From Rhizophagus clarus (taxonomy: Eukaryota > Glomeromycota > Glomeromycetes > Glomerales > Glomeraceae), in assembly GCA_015698045.1 (NCBI GenBank), contig BLAL01000274.1, forward strand, positions 186,001 through 250,000: DNA of 64,000 nucleotides, given 5' to 3'. The notes under the pieces are model-generated. The model saw only the letters and a list, made by a program, of their open reading frames with translations, was not told the origin of the DNA and ran no database searches. Every line of letters starts with the position of its first letter. The first letter of the stretch is position 1. The position numbers were made by a program, and so were the translations under genes. Positions 22,809 through 34,052 of this stretch are shown piece after piece.

Positions 22809-25242
22809 ATGTTAGAAAGTGGTTAATAAAATAAGGAAGATGAAATTATTGATACTGATACTAGTAAATCTAGTTCATCTTCCAAACAAAGATATTCAAA
22901 AGTGTATAAATATTTTACTTTTAATAAATCTACCTCCTGCTGGCAATGTGATTACTGTCCGCAAGTGTAATTTACTATTATTTTTTAATTATTACAATTG
23001 TAATTTAGACTATTTTTTATATAATAGAAAGGATTTTGCAGATAAATCTATAACAACACTTTGGAGGTATATTCAAGAAGTTCATCCAACAATTTGTGAA
23101 GGAAAAGAGGAAAAAGTATCAGGCCAAAATAGTGATAATAATACATTTACTCAACAGGGATTTAGAAAAAATTTACTTCGTTGGATAGTTACAAGTGACC
23201 AACCATTCATTGTTGTAGAAAGTCAAGAATTTTATGAGATGATATTATGCTTAAATCCAACAGCAAATATTCCTTCAGCTGATACTCTGCGAAGAAATTT
23301 AAATGCTAATTTTGAATATATAAAAGGAACTGTTCAACGTACATTGCAGGTTAGTATATTTTAATAAATAATAATTAAAATATTATAAATATTAATTCCT
23401 ATATTAATAAATTAATGAATAGGAGGCTTCTGGTTTACTTTCATTCACTTTAGATGCGTGGACAAGCAAAAACTAACTCCCATTCCTTGGGATTTCAGTT
23501 CATTGGATTGATAAAGAATGGAATTTAAAGTATTCTACTTTAGATTTTTGTCTTTTATCAGGTCCTCATTCTGGAGAAAATCTTGCAAACAAATTTTTTG
23601 ATATTCTTCAAGATTTTAATATTGCAACAAAGGTATGTAAAAATATAAACTAAAATTATTTGACATTATTTTATATTCTTAGAATTAATTTATATTATTT
23701 AGTTTTTAGCAATTAGTTGTGATAATACTGCAAATATGAATGTTATGTTAAAAAAATTATCTATTCTTTTACTTGAAAAAAATATTAATTTTGATCTAAG
23801 TAATTAACATGTTCAATGTCTTGCACATATTACTTGAAAATCTTTATGAATTTGACTTGAATAATTTTGATGAAATTGAAGAAAGTCAGGTAAAAGAAGA
23901 AACTAATGAATCATTAAGTATTGTATATAAAGTAAGTTTATAATTTATAAAAAAATGCTATTATTAATATTTATATATACTAAAATTTTATATTAAAGTT
24001 ACGAAAATTAGTGGTTAAAATTTGTGCATCACCACAATGACGTGAACACTTTTATAAATAATGTGTAGCTACAAATCTTTCAGAATTAGAACTAATTCCA
24101 GATATTATTACATGATGGAATTCCACAGAATTAATGCTTGAAAGAGCTTTAAAACTTAAAAAAGCTCTTTATAATGCTGCATTAACAGATAAAGATCTTG
24201 CAAAATATAAACTTGCAGATAATGAATAGATTATTATTAATGAAATTCATAAATTAATGCAGGTTTGTAATTTATTAACTAATATTATATATTGTATAAT
24301 TTTTTTAATAATTTCATATTTTATATGCAGTATTTTAAGAAAAGTTCAGATTTTATTATAGGACAACTTTATCCCACCCTTTCATTTAGCATTCCAGTTT
24401 ATAATTATCTAATAACTATGCTTAATACTGTAATTGCAAATGAAGATACACTTGAAGAAATTAAAAATACAGCTACAGAAGCAAAAAAAAGGTTTTAGAT
24501 TATTACCCAACCTCCAATGGACGGGTGTATACCATTGCGACAAGTTAGTTTAATTATAAAAATGCTTATTTTTAAAACTTTAATTATTAATTATTTAAAT
24601 AATAAAATAATAGTTATGGATTCACGCTTAAAGTTACAGTATTTCAAAGAAAATAAATGGAAATCCACATTTATTTTACAAGTAAAAGCAGAAGTTACAG
24701 AAATTTGGAATAGTACTTATAAAAATAATAATTTAGATATAGAATCTTCAGATAATGCAGATGATGATCTTCTTTCATATGTTTTCAGAAAACAAAAAGC
24801 TGAAAGTGATGAATTTGTGTCATATCTTAAAGAACTAGTTATTTCTAATAAAACTGATGTTTTATCATGGTGAAAGTAAATATAATGCATTTATAATAAG
24901 TAATATATATTATTAATAATAAATACTAATACTTGTTATTAATTTTAAAATTCATGAAACAGAATATCCAAATCTCTCTAAGATGGCCTGGGTCTATTTA
25001 GCTGTTTCAGGTTAATATATAAATTTTGTGTACAATAATAATATAATTTCATTAATATAAATATTTATAAACATCATATTTTTAACCACCAGTGCATCAG
25101 TAGAGTGCATTTTTTTGGGTAGACAGATTTAGTTGAACAAAAACGCTGCAGTTTAAAAGGAGAAACTATTAGAGAATGTATGTGTCTTAAAAACTGGTGG
25201 AATTTAGGTTTTAGTGATGGTATAATGGTTATAAAAGATTGA
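22809..25242 (+). pseudogene. hAT transposase with BED-type zinc finger, inactivated
   Basis: The frame starts MLESG and is stopped at once. It continues with an acidic Ser-rich stretch and a BED-finger start (STSCWQCDYCPQ), then an intron from about 22957 to 23029. Exon text follows: KDFADKSITTLWRYIQEVHP, LLRWIVTSDQPFIVVES, LNPTANIPSADTLRRNL. After an intron at about 23349-23423 comes the first catalytic region (SFTLDAWTSKN). Next are WNLKYSTLDFCLLSGPHSGE and the second catalytic Asp (LAISCDNTANMNVM). C-terminal dimerisation-like text (YPNLSKMAWVYLAVSG, then TDLVEQKRCSLKGETIRECM) ends near 25242. Stops and small indels occur throughout (for example after SWTSKN and SFDLSN). Exon-intron pattern and motif order match hAT. 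Confidence 0.75.
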
Positions 25243-25497
25243 AATATAATTTATATGTAAAACGTTTTTCTTTAAAAAAATTATAAATTTATAAAAAATA
25301 AATAAGTAAAAATTTATTATTTTATATATCCTGCATGAGATATTAAATTTGCAAAGTAATTAACTAATGATCATTTCATTTTTAGCTCAGCTTGGCTTGA
25401 GCCAAGCCAAGCTACATCTCACTTGTGCAAAATCACTAATCGCAGTTTTTTGGCTCAACTCGAAGGTAGCTTAATCGAGCTGAGCTCAATTAGTTAA

Positions 25498-26125
25498 GGG
25501 TAGAGTGTATCTACACCACAACGTATATATGATTTTAGACTAAAAAATGTAGATCATCACGTGACCCAAAACGAGCAAAATTTATGATTTCTCACAAACT
25601 ACCATATGAATTTTGTTAAATACACATTTAAAAAGAGTATAAATATGCGCTTCATTTATTTATTAAAGTATTTAACCATTTGCTATTAGTCTTTTTGAAT
25701 GTATTTAGACTTTTAAAATCAAATATGACTAATAATAAAAAAATAAAATGGTATTAATAAAAAATTTTATTTGAATAAGTAAATGCACAATGATTTTTTG
25801 ACATAAATATTTTTTTTTATTATACTATTAACTTGTAAGGTTTCATAAGTTTAAAGTTAATTTGAAAATATGTTCTCTAGGTGATTCGCAACTTACCATA
25901 GGAGATTCGCAACTTAATGATGACTTCATAGTGTAATATTTCATTATAAGCCTTATTTGTATTATACTTTACTAAAGTTTATTTGAAAGACAGAAATTCT
26001 AGCTTTTTAAAGAATACTTTTAAACAGTTTTTCATAAAATATTGAGTGAGTTTTCCTTGTAGCGAAGTAAAAAAAAAATGATTTTTTTTTTAGTCATATG
26101 ATCAGCCATGTTGATCCCTCTACCC
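25498..26125. mobile_element. TTAA-flanked MITE inside the second hAT element
   Basis: The left end GGGTAGAG starts at 25498 directly after TTAA (25494-25497). The right end CTCTACCC finishes at 26125 directly before TTAA (26126-26129). Removing 25498-26125 and one TTAA restores the hAT subterminal text GAGCTGAGCTCAATTAG + TTAAATCAAGCTGAGCTG. The 628-bp interior is A+T-rich without coding capacity and contains two copies of GATTCGCAACTTA (25882-25920). A TTAA duplication suggests mobilisation by a piggyBac-like or other TTAA-targeting transposase. Confidence 0.8.
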
Positions 26126-27090
26126 TTAAATCAAGCTGAGCTGACTCAAATTTTAGCTTGACGCAGCTCGAGCCAGCTCATGTGGAGCTTTAGTTAAATA
26201 TGTTATCCAAACAGAATTTTTTTTCTAATTTACGAATTCTTTCATTTATTTTAAATCTATTAAGAAAAGCCATCTTGGCTTTAGAATCAAGATCAGTAAT
26301 GTTTAAAGATTATTTTTTAAGTTTAATAAGACTATCAGTAGTTTTAAATAATTACCCAAATCATTTAATCAAAACTTCTGTAACTATTGTTTTAATGTGA
26401 TGAATGAAAGATTCAAAGAGTTTGATGATAACAAATATATAACTTGCTTTTTCCTAGATCTCCAATTTAAAAGTAAGCCTCTCACAGCCAAAGCTTATTC
26501 AGGGATTGTAAGGTGCACTACTACAATTAGTAAAAGGTTAGGATTTTATCTTAAAGATCTAAGACTCTATACAAGTAAATTAAGGACTACTGTGATAATA
26601 AATCATCCTTTAATCTTAATAAATCTTGTTCTCTAAATGATCTTCTAAATTAGTAATATTAAGAAAGAGCTTAGTTTTTATGATATAAAAAAAAAAATGA
26701 TACTTGTATTAGCAAAACTGAAATGAATATTCGAATTGTAAAAGCTCTGGCAGAAACTAATGATGATAATGAATATGATGTTTTATTAAATGAAAGTTTA
26801 CCTAATCAAATTACAGCTTCTTCAGATAATTGTGTTGTCCTAATAAAACATGTATAGATCGATAAATTTGTTGATTTGTTACACAAATTAATAATTGAAG
26901 AAATTGGAGAGATTCCAGATGATATTTTAGATAAATCTAAAGAAGAATACAAAAAAATTAATATAGATGATGGTAATAATGATAAGCAAGAAAGTGAATA
27001 AGAAAATGATGGGGAAAGAAATTTTGATTATAATATAAAGGATTTATTTAATGAATTCATTGATGTAAATGATGTAGATGAAGAAAAATA

Positions 27091-27850
27091 ATTTTTTCTT
27101 TATTTTTAGAAAATTATTATAACAATAATTTTTTTATTAATAAAGTAAATTTGTAAATAAGTTTATAATCATATTGATTTATTTAAGAGTTTAAATTAAA
27201 AAATTTTTATGTGTGATAAAATTTAAACAACACTAATGTAATGCAAACAAACTTTTTTGATCTTGTTTAATTTGTGTTTGATTTGTATTTGATTTGTGCT
27301 GATAATTCTGGTAAAATTTTACTTGTTTTAGCCAAATTTTGTTAAATTTGTGTTGATTCGTATTCAATATGTGTTCTAAAGAAAAAGAAAGAAGTTAACA
27401 ATTAAATTTTATCATACAGGGATGATGATTAGTAATTTTATATCAGTATTTATTAATAATACAAGATGACTTTTTTATACAAATCACATTGTATATATTA
27501 TGCACTGATTTTTTTATTTTTTTTTTAAGGGATGTACAAAATATTCTGGAATAAAGAGAATAAACAAAGATTTATTATTTTAAAGATGATATTTAAATTT
27601 AATGATGCAAACTAATAAATCAGTATTTTGAAGAAAGGAAACAAAAAGGAATTGTTCAAATTTTATTTATAAAAGGAAATTTTACAATTTACTCATTTCA
27701 TTCTTTTTGTGTTTTTCCTCACATTTTTTAAACAAATTTTTAACATTCAAATTTTCTTAATTTCTTAATTTTATAAATATATCTAATCATTACTCTTCCA
27801 TCATTACTCTTATCATCAACCTTATCATCACTCTCATTGCCAGCCTAAAG
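27091..27850. other. Spacer with short TTTG-rich direct repeats
   Basis: Bases 27255-27370 repeat TTTGTGTTTGATTTGTATTTGATT-like words. The remainder is A+T-rich, and no gene is supported. This stretch may include the 3' end of the outer hAT element. Confidence 0.4.
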
Positions 27851-29290
27851 GTATGCTCTAAATTCGATCAACCGGTTAACCAATATCATGGTAAATCTGA
27901 TCCTGTAAAAAAGGCTCATGATTTCAATAACGTAAAAAAATCATGAAGTGATGTTGATCTAGTTGTGTATACAAGTACTCTAAAAATAGGTGTTTCATGT
28001 ACTAATCCAAAGTTTGAGCGAGCATTTTGCCTCTTCAATAGTTATATAGAAACAAATTCTGGAACGAATCAGATGTTATTCTGCATGTGGTTATTGCAGT
28101 ATATTAAAGATTATATATGATACATCAAACAAAGATTATCTAATGTTCCCATTACAGAAAAAGACTATTTCAGTGGTTATTAAATGCTAAACGTGAATGT
28201 CTTTCCTGAGAACTTCAGAATAGAGAAATATTTCCAGATATAGATTCTATTATCCAGAATAAAGACGTATCAACTGTTTGATTATGAGTAGTATTCATAT
28301 TAGTGAAATTTTGTTCTTGACACTTATTTGATTGGAGAATAGTTGATTTTTTTTAAAAGGCGGGTATGACCATTTTCACCATAAAACCTATTCCTAAATA
28401 TGATGAAAATGTTATATCATTATCTCAAGTTGTGAAGATGAATTCTGCTACTGTTAAGGCAGAGGAAATATTAGTAATAACTAATGCTACTATTATTAAT
28501 TGTAAGACTGCTAAATTTTTAGAAAATAAGTCAAAGAAGACTTTAGAAGGGATACGCTCTTTAAACTGACATCATATTGCAGATTGTTATGAAATTTCAC
28601 CTAAATCATTGATCGAAAAGTTCATCTTGAAGTATAGAAATTATAATCATATGAAATGGTTCAGAGCTTATAGGCAGTTACGAGATGCTGATACTAATAA
28701 TAAAATGGCTGTCGAAGCTATTACTCACAAAGATTATAGAGAAGATAGGCTTACAACTATATTCCAGGCTGAGAGGTAACAGATTTGTCATCAATTATTA
28801 AAAATTTATACACCTGCTAGAGACATTGATGATAGAGTACAATATAAAGCTGATGATATTAAGCGCGTATAGATTCTCATGAATCGATAATATATCTTCA
28901 GGGTTTAGTGTCTAAAATGACTTGAAGGTTTGATAATACTGATGCATCACGTAGTGCTAAAAAATCAGGATTAAGAACAGTTTGAGCAAAACTTAGGTTA
29001 CTGAATTCAGTACTACACACAACATATGGGTTAAAATTTAAGGCTATAGATAAGCATAGGAGACATTACCATCTAGTTAGAACATTCGATAATAATGACT
29101 CTTCTAAAATATTTTCATACCAAACAGGAAAAGAAATATATTGGAAAAATGGAAAAGATTCTTAGTATGGGTATAGTATACTTCCACCTGATGAATTATT
29201 AATCAAAAATCTTCTAAAAAAAAAACAGACCAAAGATACTTCTAATTCTAATGTGAATACTATACTAACTGCGAAAGATATTTAAGAATT
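27851..29290 (+). pseudogene. Decayed replication-origin-binding-protein-like helicase ORF (C-terminal part)
   Basis: Pieces of one protein appear in order on the plus strand: CSKFDQPVNQYHGKSDPVKK, HDFNNVKKS*SDVDLVVYTS, TLKIGVSCTNPKFERAFCLF, then MTIFTIKPIPKYDENVISLS. They continue with YNHMKWFRAYRQLRDAD, DDRVQYKADDIKRV and LKFKAIDKHRRHYHLVRTFD, and end IYWKNGKDS*YGYSILPPDE. VYTSTLKIGVS resembles the late helicase region of herpesvirus-type origin-binding proteins, a domain carried by a large multicopy ORF family in Rhizophagus. The assignment rests on recall of that family. More than ten stops and several frameshifts are present, and some stops sit where Trp or Arg is expected. The ATP-binding half is not in the window. 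Confidence 0.6.
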
Positions 29291-30037
29291 ATTTGATATC
29301 ATGTAGGTAGAAATCTGTTGTGAAGTCATATGAATATAATATTAGGATTTATGGAATCAGGTTATACATACTTTAAGATGGGGCCTTCTTTCAATTTTTT
29401 ATATAATAATTCTGAAGAAGGCTCTATTTCAGAAATATATCTGATGCACTTTATTTATATTTTAAAAAATAGTGCTATTTGACTTAATGATAAAAATGAA
29501 ATAATATTTTTTTGCTTACTTCTTAACTTAGTAGACAATTCAAAGGTCTTTCTGGATTGAAAGGTCTCAACCAAATAAATCTAACTCATCTGATTCTTTT
29601 TCATCTGATAATTTATAGAACTTTGTGGGTTAAAGGGTCTCATCAGATAATTCAGAGGTCTTTGCAGGCTAAAGAGCCTTGGCCTCAACCCCATACTTTT
29701 GTCTTATTTGATAATTCAGTGCATAAAATTTTGCAGAATATTTGAAACAATATTTGGCGTAATATCTTAAATCAGTATCAGTAGGAAATCCACAAACAAG
29801 ACACAGTCTTTTTTTCATATTTTTTTCATATAATTTCTAGTGCCTTGCATAACCAGTTAAACAAATGCAGACTTCCCCACAAATAGAACTATCTCTCTTG
29901 ATATATAGACAAATAACATGATCTATATAAGTATTTTAGAATATAAAAACCTTCTTTACTTTTAATTTCATAATAAAAATTGTATTTAAATTATTTAGTA
30001 TTAAGATAAGTCATAAACACCTTTTCATATTGATGCT
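29291..30037. other. Spacer between two relic ORFs
   Basis: Bases 29535-29690 contain three imperfect copies of a unit with AAAGGTCT(T/C) and TCATCTGATAATT. No gene is supported. Confidence 0.4.
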
Positions 30038-31971
30038 ATGGATACATTAGATCAGCTAACAGAAGTTCACAAATACCAAGCTGAAAGAAAAATCTATAAT
30101 CCCAAAACAAATTGCATGATCATTATAAATGGGCCAGTATATCATAAATTGTTACGTGAAGGCTACATACATTGGAAAGAAGAAAGGCTTTTAATCCTGC
30201 TTTTACATAAATCACCAATATTAAGAAGATAATTATCTTTCTTTCATTTCCTATTGTATTTGGAGTATTGCATCAAAGAAAAGTTTACTAACAGTAATTA
30301 ACAAAAAAATAAGTCTATTGCAAAATTTTATTCAAAATTAATTGATATAATTACACTTTATGCTAACTATTAAAATTATGTTGGAAGCATAAAGAGATAA
30401 AAATTTGGAGAAACAATATACTCATGAAATTCCTCCATCATCCAAATTTAGCTCATTTGAAGTATAGACTAAGTGCTTTATATGATGCATTTACTAAGAC
30501 AAATACTTTAGGACTGGAACAAATATTAGCTCTAACGTGAGTATTTTACTAAAATAAGATTATAATACAAATTTATTTATAACCTTGGAAGTTGGAATGG
30601 GGTTCCATAACTATGTATTTTTTTCGTATATTTTATCTACCCACAATTTTCAAATATATATAAAAGATATTCTGAGCAGAGCTTGTGCTTCATAAAGAGC
30701 CTGCAATAAGTTATAATATTCTTTTTTGCCCACAATTATAATATAGTAAATTGTCAGAATATTTTTTTTGAATTGAATTTTTTCAGATATAATATAATCT
30801 AACAGTTGATCATAATTTAATAGTTATTTCATAAACTATAGCCATATTATCATGTCTGTGATTGTAATAAAGTACATTGCAAAGTACAAACTCAATAAAG
30901 AAATGAGCAATAAAGAACTTAGTCAGCATACTCTAATATTACTTGAGCTTTTGACAGATAAACTGAAAAGAGATAAAGGTCGTCAATGCTTCCAAAAAGG
31001 GTATAATTTTAGCAGAGAGCAGGCGTTTGTATTAGTTCTAGATCAGAGAATTTGTCGAAGTAGAAGTTAAGTAACCCTCAAAGAATGAGGGGATGAAGCA
31101 GGAGAAGTTAATATATGCCAAATATTTGACATCATTCCAGACAGAGAAACTATCAAAAGTATAGCTTAACGTATTGTCTGAGATAATCTTAGTAAAAAAG
31201 AAATAAAGGCAATAGCCAAAGCTTTAACCGCTCCTAATCCTGTCATTACCACATCCTGTCTTAGTAGACTCTGAAGAGAGTTGCAGAAACTTAATGCCCC
31301 AGAAAAAATAATTTCTGCTATATTAGATGAAGAAATAACCTGCGCATTTAACAAAATTCAAAAGAAACGTAAGGATCAATGTGAAAATGAAGAAATTGAT
31401 TTTTCAGATCACTTCTCATTAGAATCAGTTAAGGAGAGACTTGATTTCTATGATATGTCTAATACATCTGATATGCAAGCTCTAGCTGATGTAATGATAA
31501 TGCTCTGCATCTGTTTTGCTAAAATTAAAAACTTGTGTATATCTAATGGAGGTGTAACTAGATACACAAAAAACTGAGGCCACTCAGGTATTTAGATCGT
31601 TAGAAAGAGATGAAGAGCAAGTTAAACTTCTCCTTATTTGGATTCAGGATGCAATTTCTTCTGGACAGTTAAGAGATCTAGAAGTACGAGGAGTTAAATG
31701 GTTTAATATATTTCTGAAAAAAGATAAATTTCTTTCTGAAACTGGTAAACTACTACTCTCTAGTTATTCGCACAAATTAGGGGCAGTATTTGCAGTCATT
31801 TTAAATAATGCAAAGAATTTATCAGAGGCTATAACCTTTGTCAATCAAGCCCTTTGACATTCACCAGACAACTATGCCTCTCCAGTGCAAAACTATACTA
31901 TAATCAATTTCTATCAGAGGGGACAACCATATGATCAGGCAAAGGCATTTGAGCTCTTTGATGAAAATTAA
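30038..31971 (+). pseudogene. Relic ORF with tyrosine-recombinase-like C-terminal half
   Basis: The start is MDTLDQLTEVHKYQAERKIY. Further pieces are NLAHLKYRLSALYDAFTK (about 30450), YIAKYKLNKEMSNKELSQHT (about 30870), QKLNAPEKIISAILDEEITC (31282) and DFSDHFSLESVKERLDFYDM. The final exon-like stretch (31580-31971) reads RSLERDEEQVKLLLIWIQDA, GVKWFNIFLKKDKFLSETGK, HKLGAVFAVILNNAKNLSEA, PVQNYTIINFYQRGQPYDQA, ending FELFDEN. The spacing ALADVMIMLCIC..AKIKNL, then a K-L-G-A helix, then H-x-S-P-x-N-x-x-S-P-x-x-N-Y is like box I, the HxxR region and the tyrosine of phage-integrase/Crypton recombinases. At the box-I position Arg appears to be Cys here. The recombinase reading is inference. Several stops and frameshifts make it non-functional. 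Confidence 0.5.
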
Positions 31972-32039
31972 TCATACTGTATGTAGATTAGAGGATCCTG
32001 ATATCATTTATTAATTTTATTTTTTTTTATTCACCTAAA

Positions 32040-32335
32040 ATATATCATATATAAATATCATGAAAATGGTAGCTGATCAAAATCATTTATCTGATATATA
32101 TAGCGAGTAATGAGTTACTTCAAGTACAAAAAATAACCTAGTTAAATGCAAAAGTGCGTAATAGAGTTTTCAGTATAGGGGAGGAATTAAAGAAACAATT
32201 AGAAGATTATTATTCTTAATATAATACTTTAAAAAAGAGAGTAAAAAAACTGGAAAGAAATGTTTATTCCTTAAAAGACAAATTAGATGATCTGGAGGTA
32301 TGTATGAAAGAAACTATATTTGAATCAAAAGAAAA
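32040..32335 (+). pseudogene. Coiled-coil ORF fragment
   Basis: Frame text includes NRVFSIGEELKKQLEDYYS, a TAA, then YNTLKKRVKKLERNVYSLKD and KLDDLE followed by GTATGT, a possible donor site. Heptad-like Leu/Lys/Glu spacing indicates a coiled coil. The fragment follows the recombinase-like relic in the same orientation. Its function is unknown. Confidence 0.4.
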
Positions 32336-32454
32336 AAAATTACACCACAATGTATATATGATTTTATAAAAAAATTGAACCACAATTGTACAATTTTAAC
32401 TGTAATATTAATGCTATAGTTCTGTACTAATTGCAAATGCACTGCAATATATAA

Positions 32455-33120
32455 GAATGGAAAATACAGTAAGAAAGGATGACAGAAGAATAAAGGAAAG
32501 AAGAGATAAATAAATGAAAAGGGATGAAGGGATGCAAAGATAATTAAAGAGAAATGAAGAAGGAGCAAAAAAGATAAAGGATAGTGAAAAGGAATAAATG
32601 AAATAAAAAAAGAATAAAAATGAATGAGAAAACAAAAGGGAAATGAAAAGGAATAAAGAGAATGAAAAAAAATAAAAGAAATGAAGATAAAATTAAAAGG
32701 AATGAAAGAAACAAATAGCGAATGAAAAAAAAACAGGGGGGAATAAAAGAGAATGAAAGGAAGCAAAAGAGGAATGAAAATCAATAAAAGGAATGAAAAA
32801 AAGCAATAAAAGAAGCCAAAAAGTAATGAGTAAAATAAAAAAAGCAATGAAAGAAATGGAAAAAGTAACAAAAGAAACTAAAGATAAATTAAAGAAATAA
32901 AAAAAAGCAACAAAAAAAACCAAAAATCAATGAAAAAAACCAAAAAGGCAATGAAAGAAACAATGATAAAAAGAATAAAAGATCAATGAAAGGAATAACA
33001 AAGGGAACCACAAAAGATCAATGAAAAAACCATGGAAAGAAATGAAAGGAACAATGAAAAAAAGAAACAAAGAAACCACAAAAATAAGAGAAATAAAAAA
33101 ATGAAAGAAAAGCCAGAACA
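32455..33120. repeat. Polypurine (GAAATGAAAGGAATAAAA-like) strand-asymmetric tract
   Basis: About 660 bp of the plus strand is nearly all A and G with isolated T and C, built from short words GAATGAAA, GGAATAAA, AAGCAATGAAAGAA and CAATGAAAA in irregular tandem order. The minus strand therefore reads as Phe/Ser/Leu/Ile-rich open frames (for example 32314-32871), which are composition artefacts. The purine asymmetry could favour triplex or unwound DNA. Confidence 0.75.
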
Positions 33121-34052
33121 CCCACCCTATAAAAAAAAGAAAAAGAAAATGGTTAATATCATTTTAAAAGAAAAATAAAATAACAAAAGAAAGAGACGTA
33201 AAAGACTTACTTGAATTTTCACTCAAATGATATACATCTAAAAAAGATAGAAAGTTTAGTAAAAGAATAAGAAAAAAAATGAAAAGAAAACAAAAAAAAG
33301 AATTAAAATTCACCTTGAATTTCCACTAAAAATAAGTGGATAACACAGTTAGTTTGTATGACATATTAATTTTTGAAAGAAAACATATTAATTTATTTTT
33401 TTCTGAACAAACATGAGAAAAAAATGTAAATAAACGTTCACTTGCAACATAGGACCTACTGTAAAAGTAAGTATTAACATCAAAAGCATATATTATGAAA
33501 GGCTAAGGGATTCACAATTTCAAGATCCCTAGGTGTAAGACCAACTGTGACTTTCTGGTAGATCTTCATGTGAAAAGATTTGAAAATTTAACTTTTATGT
33601 GTTTTCATAAAACTCTTGATATCAAACGACAATACTAATTATGCCTCATACCTCTTTAACTTTTTCCCAACAAAATATAAAGCATGTAGAGATATGTGAA
33701 AGTTCAGCCAACTTTCTGTAAAAATAATTAAGGTATGTATATACTAAAAGTTAGATTTACTGCAAGTGAAAATTTCTCACAATGGGTTTTATAAACAGGA
33801 ATCAATATGTCTATTAGTGCAGATAATGATATTGTGAATCTTAACTTCTACTATCATAATGCCAAAAATAAAATATACTTTTCGTGATTGAGATTTTTAA
33901 GGCTAAAAAAGTCTCTGATCCTCCTTTGTACCTTTAGTACTGCGAGAGATAGGAAAGGTAAACATTTTTTCAAATTTATGAGAAAAAAGAATTTATCCTG
34001 AGAAGAAGCCTATGTGAACAGAAGACAGGATTTTCTCCTATTTAACAAGATA
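33121..34052. other. Spacer left of the Tc1 element
   Basis: A-rich at first, then mixed. Isolated protein-like words near 33920-34040 are too short to assign, and no gene is supported. This is the pre-insertion host DNA of the Tc1 element. The sequence after the element (from 35387) continues it. Confidence 0.4.

Larger units (their letters stand above)
22180..26196 (+). mobile_element. Second hAT element inserted in the first
   Basis: Both ends are dense in GAGCT/AGCTC words: left 22186-22290 (GAGCTGAGCTGTGGCTCA, CTCGAGCTCAGCTCAC), right 25385-25490 plus 26128-26190 (GAGCTGAGCTCAATTAG, CAGCTCGAGCCAGCTCATG). They form multiple inverted matches between the ends. The interior encodes a hAT transposase relic. 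Flanking bases ATAATGTT (left) and AATATGTT (right) could be a decayed 8-bp duplication, 6 of 8 identical. The insertion splits the outer hAT frame between NLLSNIM and LSKQNF. The exact ends are uncertain by about 10 bp. Confidence 0.7.
21450..27090 (+). pseudogene. hAT transposase relic (outer element of a nested set)
   Basis: The protein text is continuous only if 22180-26196 is removed. Before the insertion the frame reads QIIGEIIENISPNK, ILAIVSDNASNIQNACKII (second catalytic Asp region of hAT) and IVHAVNLIMCNILKESFG (the CxxH-like helix region). It continues to TTSESVDSVIRLESVLEQ and NLLSNIM. After the insertion it resumes as LSKQNFFSNLRILSFILNLL, ALESRSVMFKDYFLSLIRL and MNERFKEFDDNKYITCFFLD, then an acidic tail ending DVNDVDEEK near 27090. 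Internal stops include TAA near 21880, TAG near 22073 (context R*ITTSES, probably a former Trp codon) and TGA near 26399. Bases 21450-21740 carry weaker remnants of the first catalytic region. Terminal repeats of this outer copy were not identified. Confidence 0.7.

Noticed and set aside
21450..27090. TGA read as a sense codon in the relic ORFs
   Set aside because: The four intact genes need no recoding, TAG and TAA stops and frameshifts also occur in the relics, and decay explains all.
32314..33121. Hydrophobic minus-strand open frames that look like membrane proteins
   Set aside because: Artefact of the polypurine tract, since its complement codes for Phe/Ser/Leu/Ile.
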